From: Hymenobacter ruricola
GTDB lineage: Bacteria > Bacteroidota > Bacteroidia > Cytophagales > Hymenobacteraceae
Assembly: GCF_015694525.1 (NCBI RefSeq)
Contig: NZ_JADQDM010000018.1
Location: 1 to 64,000, forward strand
Length of the DNA: 64,000 nucleotides
Reading direction: 5' to 3'
Made by a program: the position numbers and the translations under genes. Position 1 is the first letter of the stretch, and each line of letters begins with the position of its first letter. The notes under the pieces were generated by a model. The model was not told the origin of the DNA. It did not search any database and saw nothing but the letters and a program-made list of their open reading frames with translations. Positions 33,094 through 41,770 of the stretch are shown here, one piece after another.

Positions 33094-34686
33094 ATGCCTG
33101 ATTTTTCGCCTTCTTCGCCTAGCCAACGATGGATGGTACCCCTCTTTTTTTTGGCGGTGCTGGTGCTGGGCCTGCTGGTGTTTCGCGATTACGGCCTGTC
33201 CATCGATGAAAACCAGCAGCGCGATACGGGCATGATTTCGCTCAAGCACGTAGCGCTGAAAGTGGCCCCCGCCTGGGTGAAGGCCGACCACGATTTTGAC
33301 AAATACAACACGCCCCTGGCCGAATACTACGACCGCGACTACGGCACGGCCTTCGAAACGCCGGTATGCCTGGCCGAGCGCCTGTTGGGCTTGTCAGACG
33401 GCGGCGACAAGTTTTTGTTCCGGCACCTGTGCACGTTTTTGGTGTGCTTCGGGGGGCTGATTGCCGTGTACCAGCTGGCGGCGCGGCGCTTCCGCAACTG
33501 GCGGCTGGGCCTGTTGGCCGCGCTGTGGCTCCTGCTCTCGCCGCGGCTCTTTGCCGAGTTCTTTTACAACGACAAAGACGCCGTGTTCATGGCCCTGTTC
33601 GCCATTGCCACCAACACGGGCGTGCGGCTGTTGCTTCGCCCCACGGCGCGCCGGGCCGCCTGGCACGCCCTCGTCTGCGCCATCACCATCGACGTGCGCA
33701 TCATGGGCGTGCTGCTGCCCTTGCTGACGGTGGCCCTGCTGGGGTGGCGCGCCCTGCGCGGGGAAGTGCGCTGGCCGCGGGCGGTGGGCACCAGCGCGCT
33801 GTATCTGGTGGTGCTGGCCGGCGCGGTGGTGGCGCTGTGGCCCTACCTGTGGCCAGCGCCACTCGACAACTTTGTGGCGGCCTTTGAGAAGATGAGTGCT
33901 TTCCGCTGGGGCGGCATGGTGCTGTACCGGGGCGATTTCATCATCGCCACCGACCTGCCCTGGCACTACGCGCTGGTGTGGATGGCCATCACCACCCCCG
34001 TGCTGTACGTGGGCGCCGGCTTGCTGGGGCTGGGGCTGGTGGTGCGGCAGGTGGTGCGGCAGCGCTGGCGCTTGTGGCAGGACGAAGCCGGCCTGCAGGA
34101 CGTGGTGTTTCTGGGCTTGTTTGCGGGGCCGTTGCTGGCGGTGATTGCGCTGCACTCGGTGCTCTACGACGGGTGGCGGCAGGTGTATTTTGTGTACCCG
34201 GCGTTTTTGCTGCTGGCCCTGCGCGGCTGGGTGGCCGCGGCCGCCTGGCGGCCGCGCTGGGCGTGGTGGCCCAAAGCGCTTTACGGTGCCACCGCGCTGA
34301 GCGCGCTCGTCATTGCAGCGCAGATGGTGCGCGACCACCCGCTGCAAAACGTGTACTTCAACGTGCTGGCCGGCCGGCACGTGGCCGAGCGCTTCGAAAT
34401 GGACTATTGGGGCCTGGGCTATCGCCAGGACCTGGAATACATCATTGAGCACGAAACGCGGCCCGTGGTCACGGTGTTTGCGCCTGGCCCCAGCCCCGCC
34501 GAATTCAACCGCCTGATGCTGCCGGCTTTCCAGCGCGAGCGCCTGCAGTTTGTAGACAAACCTGAGAACGCCGACTACTTCATCACGAACTACCGCTGGC
34601 ACCCGGAGCCCTATCCCTACGATTTCGAGGTGCATCAGGTGCGGGCCGACGGGCGGCGGGTGCATTCGGTGTTCCGCCTGCGCTGA
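33094..34686 (+). CDS. GT-C/GT39-like membrane glycosyltransferase (530 aa)
   Basis: The polytopic protein has about ten TM segments. A first loop carries the acidic pair of DYGLSIDENQQRD. SPRLFAEFFYNDKDAVFMALF and IDVRIMGVLL lie mid-protein, and ALHSVLYDGWRQVYFVYPAF comes before the last TMs. A soluble tail of about 130 residues ends in HPEPYPYDFEVHQV. It is clearly paralogous to the protein at 48446-50071, which shares the same motifs in the same order. Such proteins transfer a sugar from a polyprenyl phosphate to an extracytoplasmic acceptor. The gene begins with an eight-T run near codon 18. The probable donor source is the ALG5-like GT2 immediately upstream. Confidence 0.85.
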   Translation: MPDFSPSSPSQRWMVPLFFLAVLVLGLLVFRDYGLSIDENQQRDTGMISLKHVALKVAPAWVKADHDFDKYNTPLAEYYDRDYGTAFETPVCLAERLLGLSDGGDKFLFRHLCTFLVCFGGLIAVYQLAARRFRNWRLGLLAALWLLLSPRLFAEFFYNDKDAVFMALFAIATNTGVRLLLRPTARRAAWHALVCAITIDVRIMGVLLPLLTVALLGWRALRGEVRWPRAVGTSALYLVVLAGAVVALWPYLWPAPLDNFVAAFEKMSAFRWGGMVLYRGDFIIATDLPWHYALVWMAITTPVLYVGAGLLGLGLVVRQVVRQRWRLWQDEAGLQDVVFLGLFAGPLLAVIALHSVLYDGWRQVYFVYPAFLLLALRGWVAAAAWRPRWAWWPKALYGATALSALVIAAQMVRDHPLQNVYFNVLAGRHVAERFEMDYWGLGYRQDLEYIIEHETRPVVTVFAPGPSPAEFNRLMLPAFQRERLQFVDKPENADYFITNYRWHPEPYPYDFEVHQVRADGRRVHSVFRLR

Positions 34687-34886
34687 AGTAGAGCGAACAA
34701 GCAGCCAGCGCCCCGGCAAGCGTCCGAAACAGCCGTCAGGCCGCGCGCCTTTCCCCGGCCCAGCCAATAGGCAGCGCTAACGCCTCGATTCCCCAGGTTG
34801 GTTTGTTAGACCCGGTTTGGGAGAAATCATTCGAGTTATCCATCCTGAAGCCGGCCAGAAGTGTCTTAAGTATGGCCAAAAGCCAG

Positions 34887-34894
34887 TAGATTTG
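34887..34894 (+). promoter_or_regulatory. -7 box (TAGATTTG) of the tandem lipoprotein operon
   Basis: TAGATTTG matches TAnnTTTG perfectly and lies 56 nt upstream of the proposed GTG start at 34951. The preceding 200 nt (34687-34886) between the GT-C gene and this box contain nothing else I can identify. Confidence 0.5.
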
Positions 34895-34950
34895 TGGCGG
34901 CTTTTTGCAGCACCTTGTTTTCTAATAATTCATTTTTTACTCTTTGCTTC

Positions 34951-35499
34951 GTGTCTAAGTTTTCCTCTCTTTTGGCCTGTGCCACAGTTGCGTCTCTACT
35001 GGGCGCTTGTTCCAGCAACGAGTCTGTTGATTTGCCTCAGGGCATGGTGACGCGCAACAACTTCGAAAACGTGCAGGGCTGGGGCGGGGCCAATGAAGCC
35101 AGCGTGACGACGGAGAAGGCCCACTCGGGCAAATCGTCTATCTGTGTAAACCCCCAGGTGGAGTACAGCTACACCTACAACCGCACGCTGGGCCAAATGA
35201 CTTCCGGCAAGCCCAAAAAACTCACGGTGGAAGGCTGGGCCTGGGTGCCCGACAAAAACGCCAAGGCCTCCGTTACGGTGGAAATCAAACACTCTCCCAC
35301 CAGCAACAGCACGGTGTTTTACGAAGGCCTGGATTTGGTTTCCTCGGTAGACGGATTCAAGGACTGGAAAAAAGTAAAGAAGACGTTCACCCTTCCCGAT
35401 TCGGTGGCGTTCAACAACGCGGTGAAAGTGTACGTGTGGCGGGGCTCCAGCCCGTCGCCGGTGTACTTCGATGACATGGCCATTAGCCTTGAAAACTAG
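34951..35499 (+). CDS. Lipoprotein with jelly-roll/CBM-like domain (182 aa)
   Basis: The GTG at 34951 gives a classical lipoprotein signal peptide, VSKFSSLLACATVASLLGAC, with lipobox LLGAC at residues 16-20. An alternative ATG at 34894 would add 19 residues that fit poorly. The mature part (about 160 residues) reads as a beta-sandwich: VTRNNFENVQGWG, KAHSGKSSICV, KLTVEGWAWVPDKNA, then VYFDDMAISLEN. Carbohydrate-binding modules often look like this. It overlaps the next gene, a paralog, by 29 nt. It is predicted to face the periplasm or cell surface. The ligand is not known. Confidence 0.82.
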   Translation: MSKFSSLLACATVASLLGACSSNESVDLPQGMVTRNNFENVQGWGGANEASVTTEKAHSGKSSICVNPQVEYSYTYNRTLGQMTSGKPKKLTVEGWAWVPDKNAKASVTVEIKHSPTSNSTVFYEGLDLVSSVDGFKDWKKVKKTFTLPDSVAFNNAVKVYVWRGSSPSPVYFDDMAISLEN

Positions 35500-36052
35500 T
35501 TTTTGGCGCGTAGGCGCGGCCACGGCGGGGCTGGCGCTGCTGGCGGCCTGCTCCTCGCACGACGACGCCGGGGACTGGATTGGCGACGTGGTGACGGCCA
35601 ACGACTACGAGGCCGTGATGGGCTGGGTGCCGGGCGCCACGTCCATCACGCGCGACCACGCCCACTCCGGCCGCTACGCCGACCGCGTGGATGCCGCCCA
35701 CGAATGGGGCGTTACGTTTCAGGCCCCCCTGGGGCAGGCCAGCGTGCATGCGCTGCGCGGCCTCGACATCGAAGCCTGGGCTTACGCCAAAGAGGTGCAG
35801 CCGGCCGCCACGGCTTCGCTGCAAGTAGAAGTGTGGGCCCACGGCCCCGGACAGGACCCCGCGCCGCTGTTTAGCGGGAGCATGCCGTTGGCCGCGCAGC
35901 TTCAGGACTCCTGCGTGTGGACCAAAGTCAACTCCCGGTTTACCCTGCCGCCCAGTATGCCCTACGACGCCAACCTCCGCATTTTCCTGTGGCGCTCGAC
36001 GGCTAAAAAGGCGGCGTACCTCGACGACATTCGGGTGAAAGCCCTCGAATAA
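35471..36052 (+). CDS. Second lipoprotein with jelly-roll/CBM-like domain (193 aa)
   Basis: The product has a lipoprotein signal ending in LALLAAC and then a beta-sandwich-like domain that parallels the upstream gene: VTANDYEAVMGWVPG, HAHSGRYADRV, GLDIEAWAYAKEV, then AAYLDDIRVKALE. Asn-Asp/Phe-Glu, Ala-His-Ser-Gly and the Trp/Asp-Asp positions line up, so the two arose by tandem duplication. The start may be ATG 35471 or the TTG at 35489, which gives the cleaner signal MKTSFWRVGAATAGLALLAA. It overlaps the previous gene by 11-29 nt and leads into a GT-C gene 20 nt downstream. Confidence 0.82.
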   Translation: MTWPLALKTSFWRVGAATAGLALLAACSSHDDAGDWIGDVVTANDYEAVMGWVPGATSITRDHAHSGRYADRVDAAHEWGVTFQAPLGQASVHALRGLDIEAWAYAKEVQPAATASLQVEVWAHGPGQDPAPLFSGSMPLAAQLQDSCVWTKVNSRFTLPPSMPYDANLRIFLWRSTAKKAAYLDDIRVKALE

Positions 36053-36071
36053 GGCGTTTCTTCCTTTGCTT

Positions 36072-37403
36072 ATGCGCCTTCTCCGGTTTTTTGTTCAGGC
36101 CCGGCCCCGGCAGTGGGGCTGGTTGTGGCTGTTGGGCTGCTGGCTGGCCGTGTGGGCCGAGTTGGAGCTGCTCACCGATTCGCGCAATTACTACGGGCCC
36201 ATGTGGAGCCCCGTGCTGTTGCTGGCGGCCGGGGCGGTGCTGTGCGGCTGCGCGCTGGGTTTCTGGCTGCGGCGCCCGGCCGTGGCGCCGGCGGCCGAGG
36301 CGGTGCTGCGCCGCGTGCCCGTGGCGGGGCTGCTGCTGCTGCTGGGCGGCGGCTGGGTGCTCTCGGTGCAGGCGCCGGCGGTGGCCACCCGGCCGGTCAG
36401 CCTTAACTACTCCGACGTCATCGTCATTCTGCAAACCTACGTGAGCCGGTTTCGGAGCGGTGAAGTGGTGTACCGCTACCTCACCAACCTCTCGTACCCG
36501 CTCTTTCCGAACCACTTGCCCATGCAGTGGCTGCCTTACGTGCCGGCCGACGCGCTGGGCATCGACTACCGCTGGTGGGCCATGGGCTTGCTGCTGCTGC
36601 TTGGTTTTGGGGCCTACCAACTGGTGCTGGTGCGGCAGCCGCTGTCGTGGCTGGAGTTTGGGCTCAAGGCCTTGCTGCCGGCCTACTTTGTGGTGCGACT
36701 CATTCAGGCCAACCCCGACATTTACTCGCTGACCTGCGAGCCCACCATCATTTGCTACTACTGCCTGCTGGCGGCCAGCGTGTTGGGGCGGTCGGCCGGG
36801 CTGCAAGCCACGGCCCTGGTGTTGTGCCTCATGTCGCGCTACTCGGTGGTGTTCTGGGTGCCGTTTTTCTTGTGGGTGCTGTGGCGGGAAGTAAGCCCGC
36901 GCCACGCGCTGGTGGTGGCGGGCCTGACGGGGGCCGGCATTCTGGGCGTTTACGTGGTGCCTTTTCTGAGCCACGACTGGACAATTTTCTCGCACGCACT
37001 GGCCGAGTACCGCATTGCCACGCTGGGCGAGTGGAGCCGCAGCTCCGGCACCGACTTGCCCGTGCACGTGTTTGGGGGCACGGGGGTGGCCTCGTGGTTT
37101 TACACCTACGGCCCGGAGAGCATCAGCGAGCGCATCACGCTGCTGCAGCGCACGCACGTGGTGGTTTCGGCGGGCGTGGTGGCGCTGGTGGCCTGGCTGT
37201 ACTACCGCCTGCGCCACCGCCTCGACTACCGCCTGGCGGCCCTCATCGGGCTGAAGCTGTACCTGGCAACGTTCTACTCTTTTTTGCAGATTCCGTACCT
37301 GTACCTGACTTCCCTGAGCCTGTTCATTTCGCTTTTTGTGGTGATGACCGTTGGGTTTCGGCGGGCACCGGAGGCGCCAACCGCTGTTGCGGGGCACGCG
37401 TAA
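36072..37403 (+). CDS. GT-C/GT87-like membrane glycosyltransferase (443 aa)
   Basis: The product has around eleven TM segments. An extracytoplasmic loop after the third TM holds SLNYSDVIVILQTYVSRFRSGEVVYRYL, where the Asp is the likely catalytic acid of GT-C enzymes. LIQANPDIYSLTCEPTIICYY and SRYSVVFWVPFFLWV follow. The family placement as DUF2029/GT87 is tentative. The start is ATG 36072 in place of an in-frame TTG 6 nt upstream. It follows the tandem lipoproteins by 20 nt and precedes the GH16 gene by 42 nt, so it is probably part of the same operon. The donor is presumably a polyprenyl-phosphate sugar. Confidence 0.82.
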   Translation: MRLLRFFVQARPRQWGWLWLLGCWLAVWAELELLTDSRNYYGPMWSPVLLLAAGAVLCGCALGFWLRRPAVAPAAEAVLRRVPVAGLLLLLGGGWVLSVQAPAVATRPVSLNYSDVIVILQTYVSRFRSGEVVYRYLTNLSYPLFPNHLPMQWLPYVPADALGIDYRWWAMGLLLLLGFGAYQLVLVRQPLSWLEFGLKALLPAYFVVRLIQANPDIYSLTCEPTIICYYCLLAASVLGRSAGLQATALVLCLMSRYSVVFWVPFFLWVLWREVSPRHALVVAGLTGAGILGVYVVPFLSHDWTIFSHALAEYRIATLGEWSRSSGTDLPVHVFGGTGVASWFYTYGPESISERITLLQRTHVVVSAGVVALVAWLYYRLRHRLDYRLAALIGLKLYLATFYSFLQIPYLYLTSLSLFISLFVVMTVGFRRAPEAPTAVAGHA

Positions 37404-37445
37404 GGGGTTCTGCCGCTTCACCTGTTCCACAGCGTTTGTTTTGCC

Positions 37446-38819
37446 ATGATGTTGCAGTGCTTTCGCGTGGGGTTGCTGCTGCTCCTGCTGAGCGGGGCCA
37501 GCAGCCTGACCGGCGCTGCCCAGCGCCGGGTAAACTACGCGGACTGGAAGCTGGAGTGGGCCGAAGAATTCAATGGGCCCGTCGATACGCTTTCGTTGAT
37601 GACGCGCTGGCGGTTTGCCTACCCCTGGGGTCGCAACCTCGATGCCAATTCGGAACTGCAGTACTACACCGGTACGGGCGTGCGGCCCGGCACAAACGGC
37701 ACGCTGAATCTGGTTTCGGCCCGCTTGCCGCAGTCCATCCCCTACCGCCGCAAGCAACTCACCTATTCGTCGGGGATGCTCATCAGCCACCACCCCGCCG
37801 ATTCCTTACGGCCCCAGGGGTGCCAGCCCGACAATGGCTTCAGCTACGGCTTGTTTGAGGTGCGGTGCCGGCAGCCGTATGACGGCGCTTCGTTTCCGGC
37901 GTTCTGGCTATGGGGGGGCGTGCCCGATGAAGTTGACGTTTTTGAGGCCAATCGCGCAATGTTCAATAGCACCCTGCACATCACCGGGGGTGGCTTCTGG
38001 CGGCCCAGCCGCACCAAACACGATGAATGCAGCTGCTCGTTTCACAACGTCGATGCGCATGAAGACCTTCACACCCAGTTTCATACCTATGGGTTGGAGT
38101 GGTTGCCCAACGAACTCATTTTTTATTTTGATGGTGTCCCCATTCGCCACGAAACGCGCTTGGTTCCCGAGGGCTGCGCCATGTACCTCATCGTCAATCT
38201 GGCCGTGTCGGACTGGGTGGGCGTGCCCGGCGACACGTTGGCCCTCGATTACATCCGCGTGTACCGACCGCGGCGGCTGCCGTCCACCACCCTGGTGCGG
38301 CACGGGGGCGAAGGGCCTTTTTCCGAATTGGAATGGCTGCCGTGGGAGCAAAAGCCCGGCCGCCTCGACGTTTCCAGGCACCAAAGCTGGACGGCCACGC
38401 CCCGCCCTGACCACCGGCTGGAGCTTTTCCTGACCGACAACCGCAACCCCCTCTGCGACCAGGAATTTCCGCTGCCGCACGAAGGCCGCTGGGCCCCGCC
38501 GTGGGTCGTCGTCGACAACCTCCCCGCCCTGGCCCTTCATTTCGCGCAAGCCGAACCCGTGGCCTGGACGCTGGCCAACGCCCTGGGCCTCCCGGTGGCG
38601 CGGGGCACCATCGCCGCGCCAACGGACGCGGCCAGGGCCCCGCGCTGGCCGCGCGACATGCCGCCCGGCGCATACACGCTGCACCTGCGCCAGGGCGAGG
38701 CAACGGTGGTGCACCCGGTGGTGCTGCTGGGCCGCACCCGCCACGACGCCACCCCGACGGCCACGTGGCTGCTGCCGGCCCCGTTGCCCCAGGCGCCGAC
38801 TTCGGAGGTCGCCCCCTAG
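37446..38819 (+). CDS. Secreted glycoside hydrolase family 16 (GH16)
   Basis: GH16 enzymes cleave beta-1,3/1,4-glucans, galactans and related polysaccharides with retention. The 457-residue protein starts with a signal peptide (residues 1-26). A jelly-roll catalytic domain opens with WKLEWAEEFNGPVDTLS and holds the signature DEVDVFEANR. There Glu162, Asp164 and Glu167 match the nucleophile, helper and acid/base. WLPNELIFYFDGVPIRHE also fits. A C-terminal part of about 170 residues is less defined. It could trim or remodel the glycan made by the surrounding transferases. It lacks an obvious T9SS domain, so it is probably periplasmic. The substrate is undetermined. Confidence 0.92.
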   Translation: MMLQCFRVGLLLLLLSGASSLTGAAQRRVNYADWKLEWAEEFNGPVDTLSLMTRWRFAYPWGRNLDANSELQYYTGTGVRPGTNGTLNLVSARLPQSIPYRRKQLTYSSGMLISHHPADSLRPQGCQPDNGFSYGLFEVRCRQPYDGASFPAFWLWGGVPDEVDVFEANRAMFNSTLHITGGGFWRPSRTKHDECSCSFHNVDAHEDLHTQFHTYGLEWLPNELIFYFDGVPIRHETRLVPEGCAMYLIVNLAVSDWVGVPGDTLALDYIRVYRPRRLPSTTLVRHGGEGPFSELEWLPWEQKPGRLDVSRHQSWTATPRPDHRLELFLTDNRNPLCDQEFPLPHEGRWAPPWVVVDNLPALALHFAQAEPVAWTLANALGLPVARGTIAAPTDAARAPRWPRDMPPGAYTLHLRQGEATVVHPVVLLGRTRHDATPTATWLLPAPLPQAPTSEVAP

Positions 38820-38931
38820 CAGTCAGGCGAGCCCTCGTTCGCGCGCTTTCGGCCGCAATTCCAGCAAAACGCGGTTATTTGCGGCTTAAAGGTGGGCTTA
38901 TTGCCCGGCTTTCCTCGTGCTTACTATTTCC

Positions 38932-40785
38932 ATGAAATCTCGCATTGCCCATCCGTATTCGCTGCTGGCCATCCTGTTACTGTTTGTGCTGATGGTGCAG
39001 GCCCGGCTGTGGGCGCCCTACTGGGACACGCACAACGTGCAGGCCATCCTGACCTGGGATGCCATGGGATACTACATCTACCTGCCGGCGCACTTCATTT
39101 ACCACGACCTGGGGCACATGGCGTTTGCCAGCGACATCATGCGCGAGTACAACCCCAGCAGCTCGTTCTACCAGGCCTTTCAGGTGCCGGGTGGGCCCGA
39201 GGGCCAGCTCGTGACCAAGTACACCTGCGGCCTGGCCCTGCTCTGGACGCCGTTTTTTTTTCTGGGGCACTGGGCCGCCGGGTGGCTGGGCTACCCGCAG
39301 GACGGGTTTTCGGTGCCTTACCAGATTGCCATTGCCTTCGGCGGGCTGCTGTTTGCGTTGCTGGGGCTGGGGCTGCTGCGCCGCGTGCTGCTGCGCTACT
39401 TCTCCGACGTGGTGACCACGCTGGTGCTGGTGCTGCTGGTGCTGGGCTCCAACTACTTCCAGTACGCCGTGTTCGACGCGGCCATGGCGCACAACTACCT
39501 TTTCACGGGCTACGCGCTGCTGCTCTGGCTCACCATTCGGTGGCACGAGCGGCCCACGCGGCTCGGGGCGTTTTTCATTGGCCTCACGCTGGGAATTTTG
39601 GTGCTCATCCGGCCTTCCGAGGCGGTGGCGGCCGTGGTGCCGCTGCTGTGGAACGTGGGCTCGGTGGCGGCCGTGCGCGCCAAGCTGGCGTTGCTGAAAG
39701 AGCGGTGGGCGGATGTGCTGCTGCTGGCGCTGGGCGGCTTGCTGGGCGTGCTGCCGCAGGCGCTGTACTGGCACTGGGCCACCGGGCATTTCCTGTTTTA
39801 TAGCTACGGCGACCAGCATTTTAGCTTTTTCAAGCCGCACTTGTGGAGCGTGCTCTTCAGCTTTCGCAAGGGCTGGCTGCTGTATTCGCCCCTGCTGCTG
39901 GTGCCGCTGGCGGGCCTGGCGGTGCTGTGGCGCACGCACCGGGCGCTGGCCGTGCCGGTGCTGGCCTTCACCGTGCTGAACCTGTGGGTGGTGTCGGCCT
40001 GGGACATCTGGTGGTACGGCGGCAGCATTGGGCAGCGCGCGCTGGTGCAGAGCTATGCCGTGCTGGCCCTGCCATACGCCGCCGTGGTGGCCTGGCTGCT
40101 GATGCCCGAGCGCCGGCCTGCCCTGCGGGTAGCGGCCGTGGTGGTGGCCGTGCTGCTGGTCGATTTGAACCTGTTTCAGCACTGGCAGTACATGCGTTCC
40201 ATCATTAACCCCGAGGAAATGAACCGGCGCTACTACTTCGCGGTGTTCAACAAAACCATGCCTTCGCAGTCGGACTACGCCATGCTCGACGTGAAGACGC
40301 ACCTGCCAAAATCGGAGCGGCACTACAAGCCGCAGCCCTTGGGCAAGCTCGACTTTGAAAACCAGCCGGTGGATGCCGCCAGCGGCATTTCGGCCGACCA
40401 GGGCTATTTCAGCCGCCAGTCCTTCCACGCCGACCAGGCCCACGCCTACGGCCCGGCCCTCACCCTCAAGCTCGGTGAGGCCGGCCTGCAGCCGGGCCAG
40501 TACGTGCGCGCCTCCTGCCGGGTGTTCTCGGACTACGGCGCCTGGGGCAACAAGCTGGTGATGAGCGTGGAGCGCAACGGCAAAAACCTCGATTGGAACG
40601 CCGTGCGCCTGCAAAACAACCTCAGCCTGAACCGCAGTTGGAACCTGGTGTACTTCGACGCGCCCCTGCCCGACGATGCCCTGCCCGACGACGTGCTCAA
40701 AGTCTATGTGCTGAGCGACGGCGGCTCCAGCTGCTACATCGACGACGTGCAGGCCGAGTTGATGAAGCCCAAAACCGGTTGGTAG
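38932..40785 (+). CDS. GT-C-like membrane protein with C-terminal jelly-roll/CBM-like domain (617 aa)
   Basis: About eleven TM segments occupy residues 10-420. The first loop has WAPYWDTHNVQAILTWDAMGYY, with Asp residues in the usual GT-C catalytic position. Residues from roughly 480 to 617 form a soluble domain (KLDFENQPVDAASG, DQAHAYGPALTLKLG, then SCYIDDVQAELMKPK) whose layout repeats that of the two lipoproteins upstream. A run of nine T occurs in the coding region at 39253-39261. Start ATG 38932 is used in place of GTG 38917. A terminator ends it at 40845. It could be a transferase carrying its own acceptor-binding module; this is inference. Confidence 0.82.
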   Translation: MKSRIAHPYSLLAILLLFVLMVQARLWAPYWDTHNVQAILTWDAMGYYIYLPAHFIYHDLGHMAFASDIMREYNPSSSFYQAFQVPGGPEGQLVTKYTCGLALLWTPFFFLGHWAAGWLGYPQDGFSVPYQIAIAFGGLLFALLGLGLLRRVLLRYFSDVVTTLVLVLLVLGSNYFQYAVFDAAMAHNYLFTGYALLLWLTIRWHERPTRLGAFFIGLTLGILVLIRPSEAVAAVVPLLWNVGSVAAVRAKLALLKERWADVLLLALGGLLGVLPQALYWHWATGHFLFYSYGDQHFSFFKPHLWSVLFSFRKGWLLYSPLLLVPLAGLAVLWRTHRALAVPVLAFTVLNLWVVSAWDIWWYGGSIGQRALVQSYAVLALPYAAVVAWLLMPERRPALRVAAVVVAVLLVDLNLFQHWQYMRSIINPEEMNRRYYFAVFNKTMPSQSDYAMLDVKTHLPKSERHYKPQPLGKLDFENQPVDAASGISADQGYFSRQSFHADQAHAYGPALTLKLGEAGLQPGQYVRASCRVFSDYGAWGNKLVMSVERNGKNLDWNAVRLQNNLSLNRSWNLVYFDAPLPDDALPDDVLKVYVLSDGGSSCYIDDVQAELMKPKTGW

Positions 40786-40787
40786 CA

Positions 40788-40938
40788 GTCATTGCGAGCG
40801 CAGCGAAGCAATCCGTCCTGTCAAAACCAGACACTTTGAAATGTGAAAAGCCCCGGCACTGCGCAGTGTCGGGGCTTTTCAGTTGAGCTAGTCACAACTC
40901 AAAGCTGGTCGCTTTGGTAGGACAGATTGCTTCGCTGC
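40788..40938. repeat. Degenerate palindromic repeat with a terminator in its loop
   Basis: GCAGCGAAGCAAT at 40800-40812 pairs with ATTGCTTCGCTGC at 40926-40938; the outer ends (GTCATTGCGAGC on the left) have diverged. The arm resembles family A's middle (GCGCAGCGAAGC). The wide loop contains the strong hairpin at 40845-40880. It lies between convergent genes. Confidence 0.7.
40845..40880. terminator. Strong bidirectional rho-independent terminator
   Basis: GAAAAGCCCCGGCACTG / CAGTGTCGGGGCTTTTC is a 17-bp stem with one wobble mismatch and a 2-nt turn. It starts with A's and ends with T's, so it can work on both strands. It lies between the plus-strand GT-C gene (stop 40785) and the minus-strand GT2 gene (stop 40957). 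Confidence 0.92.
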
Positions 40939-40956
40939 AAGCGCAGCGACCGGGCA

Positions 40957-41682
40957 TTACTGCCCCAGCAGGCCGTATTTCAGAATGCAATAGATGGCCC
41001 GGAAGCCGTCGCGCCAGCCAATTTTCTTGCCCTCGGCGTAGGTGCGGCCGTAGTAGCTGATGCCCACTTCGTAGATGCGGGCGTCTTTCACGCGGGCCAC
41101 TTTGGCGGTTACTTCGGGCTCGAAACCAAAGCGGTTTTCTTCCAGCCGCAGGCCCTGGATGATATCGCGCCGGAACATCTTGTAGCACGTTTCCATGTCC
41201 GTCAGGTTCAGGTCGGTGCACATGTTGGAAAGGAAGGTGAGCCAGGCGTTGCCGATGCTGTGCCAGAAAAACAACACGCGGTGCGGGTTGCCGCCCATGA
41301 AGCGCGAGCCAAACACCACGTCGGCAAAGCCCTTCAACACCGGCTTTATCAGCAGGTTGTATTCCTCGGGGTCGTATTCCAGGTCGGCGTCCTGAATGAT
41401 GACGTAGTCGCCGGTGGCCTCGCGGATGCCCGTGTGCAGCGCCGCGCCCTTGCCTTGGTTCACGGCGTGCTCCAGCAGGCGCAGGCCCATCTCGGGGTAG
41501 CGCGCGGCGTAGGCCCGGATGGTGTCGCCCGAGGCATCGGTGGAGCAGTCGTTGACGAGGATGATTTCCTTGGCGATGTTATTCACCAGCTTCAGCTCCC
41601 GCAGCAAATCCAGAATCTGGTGAATGGTGCGCGCCTCGTTGTAAACGGGGATGACGATGGAAAGCGTATCGAATTTTACCAC
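40957..41682 (-). CDS. GT2 dolichol-phosphate mannosyltransferase-like enzyme (DPM1 type)
   Basis: The 241-residue cytosolic enzyme has the motifs [60 protein letters not shown] and [34 protein letters not shown] and [18 protein letters not shown] follow. This is the DPM1-like subgroup that makes a polyprenyl-phosphate sugar from a nucleotide sugar. The C-terminal TM segments of GtrB-type enzymes are absent. The start codon is GTG at 41682. A perfect -7 box lies 31 nt upstream. It converges on the preceding GT-C gene, with a terminator between. It may supply one of several lipid-linked donors used by GT-C enzymes nearby. Confidence 0.92.
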   Translation of the reverse strand: MVKFDTLSIVIPVYNEARTIHQILDLLRELKLVNNIAKEIILVNDCSTDASGDTIRAYAARYPEMGLRLLEHAVNQGKGAALHTGIREATGDYVIIQDADLEYDPEEYNLLIKPVLKGFADVVFGSRFMGGNPHRVLFFWHSIGNAWLTFLSNMCTDLNLTDMETCYKMFRRDIIQGLRLEENRFGFEPEVTAKVARVKDARIYEVGISYYGRTYAEGKKIGWRDGFRAIYCILKYGLLGQ

Positions 41683-41713
41683 AAGAAAAAAGCTGGGCCG
41701 GGCGAAGGAATAG

Positions 41714-41721
41714 CAAAGGTA
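41714..41721 (-). promoter_or_regulatory. -7 box (TACCTTTG) of the DPM1-like gene
   Basis: TACCTTTG on the minus strand matches TAnnTTTG perfectly and ends 31 nt before the GTG start at 41682. No obvious -33 TTG is visible. Confidence 0.55.
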
Positions 41722-41770
41722 AACGCTGACGCCGGGCTTAAGGAACCGGGCTTAAGGAAGAGGAAGGAAC

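Noticed and set aside
36003-37793. Minus-strand frame of 596 codons across the GT-C and GH16 genes
   Set aside because: His/Gln/Arg-rich, spans two genes with good motifs on the other strand, and has no recognizable feature.
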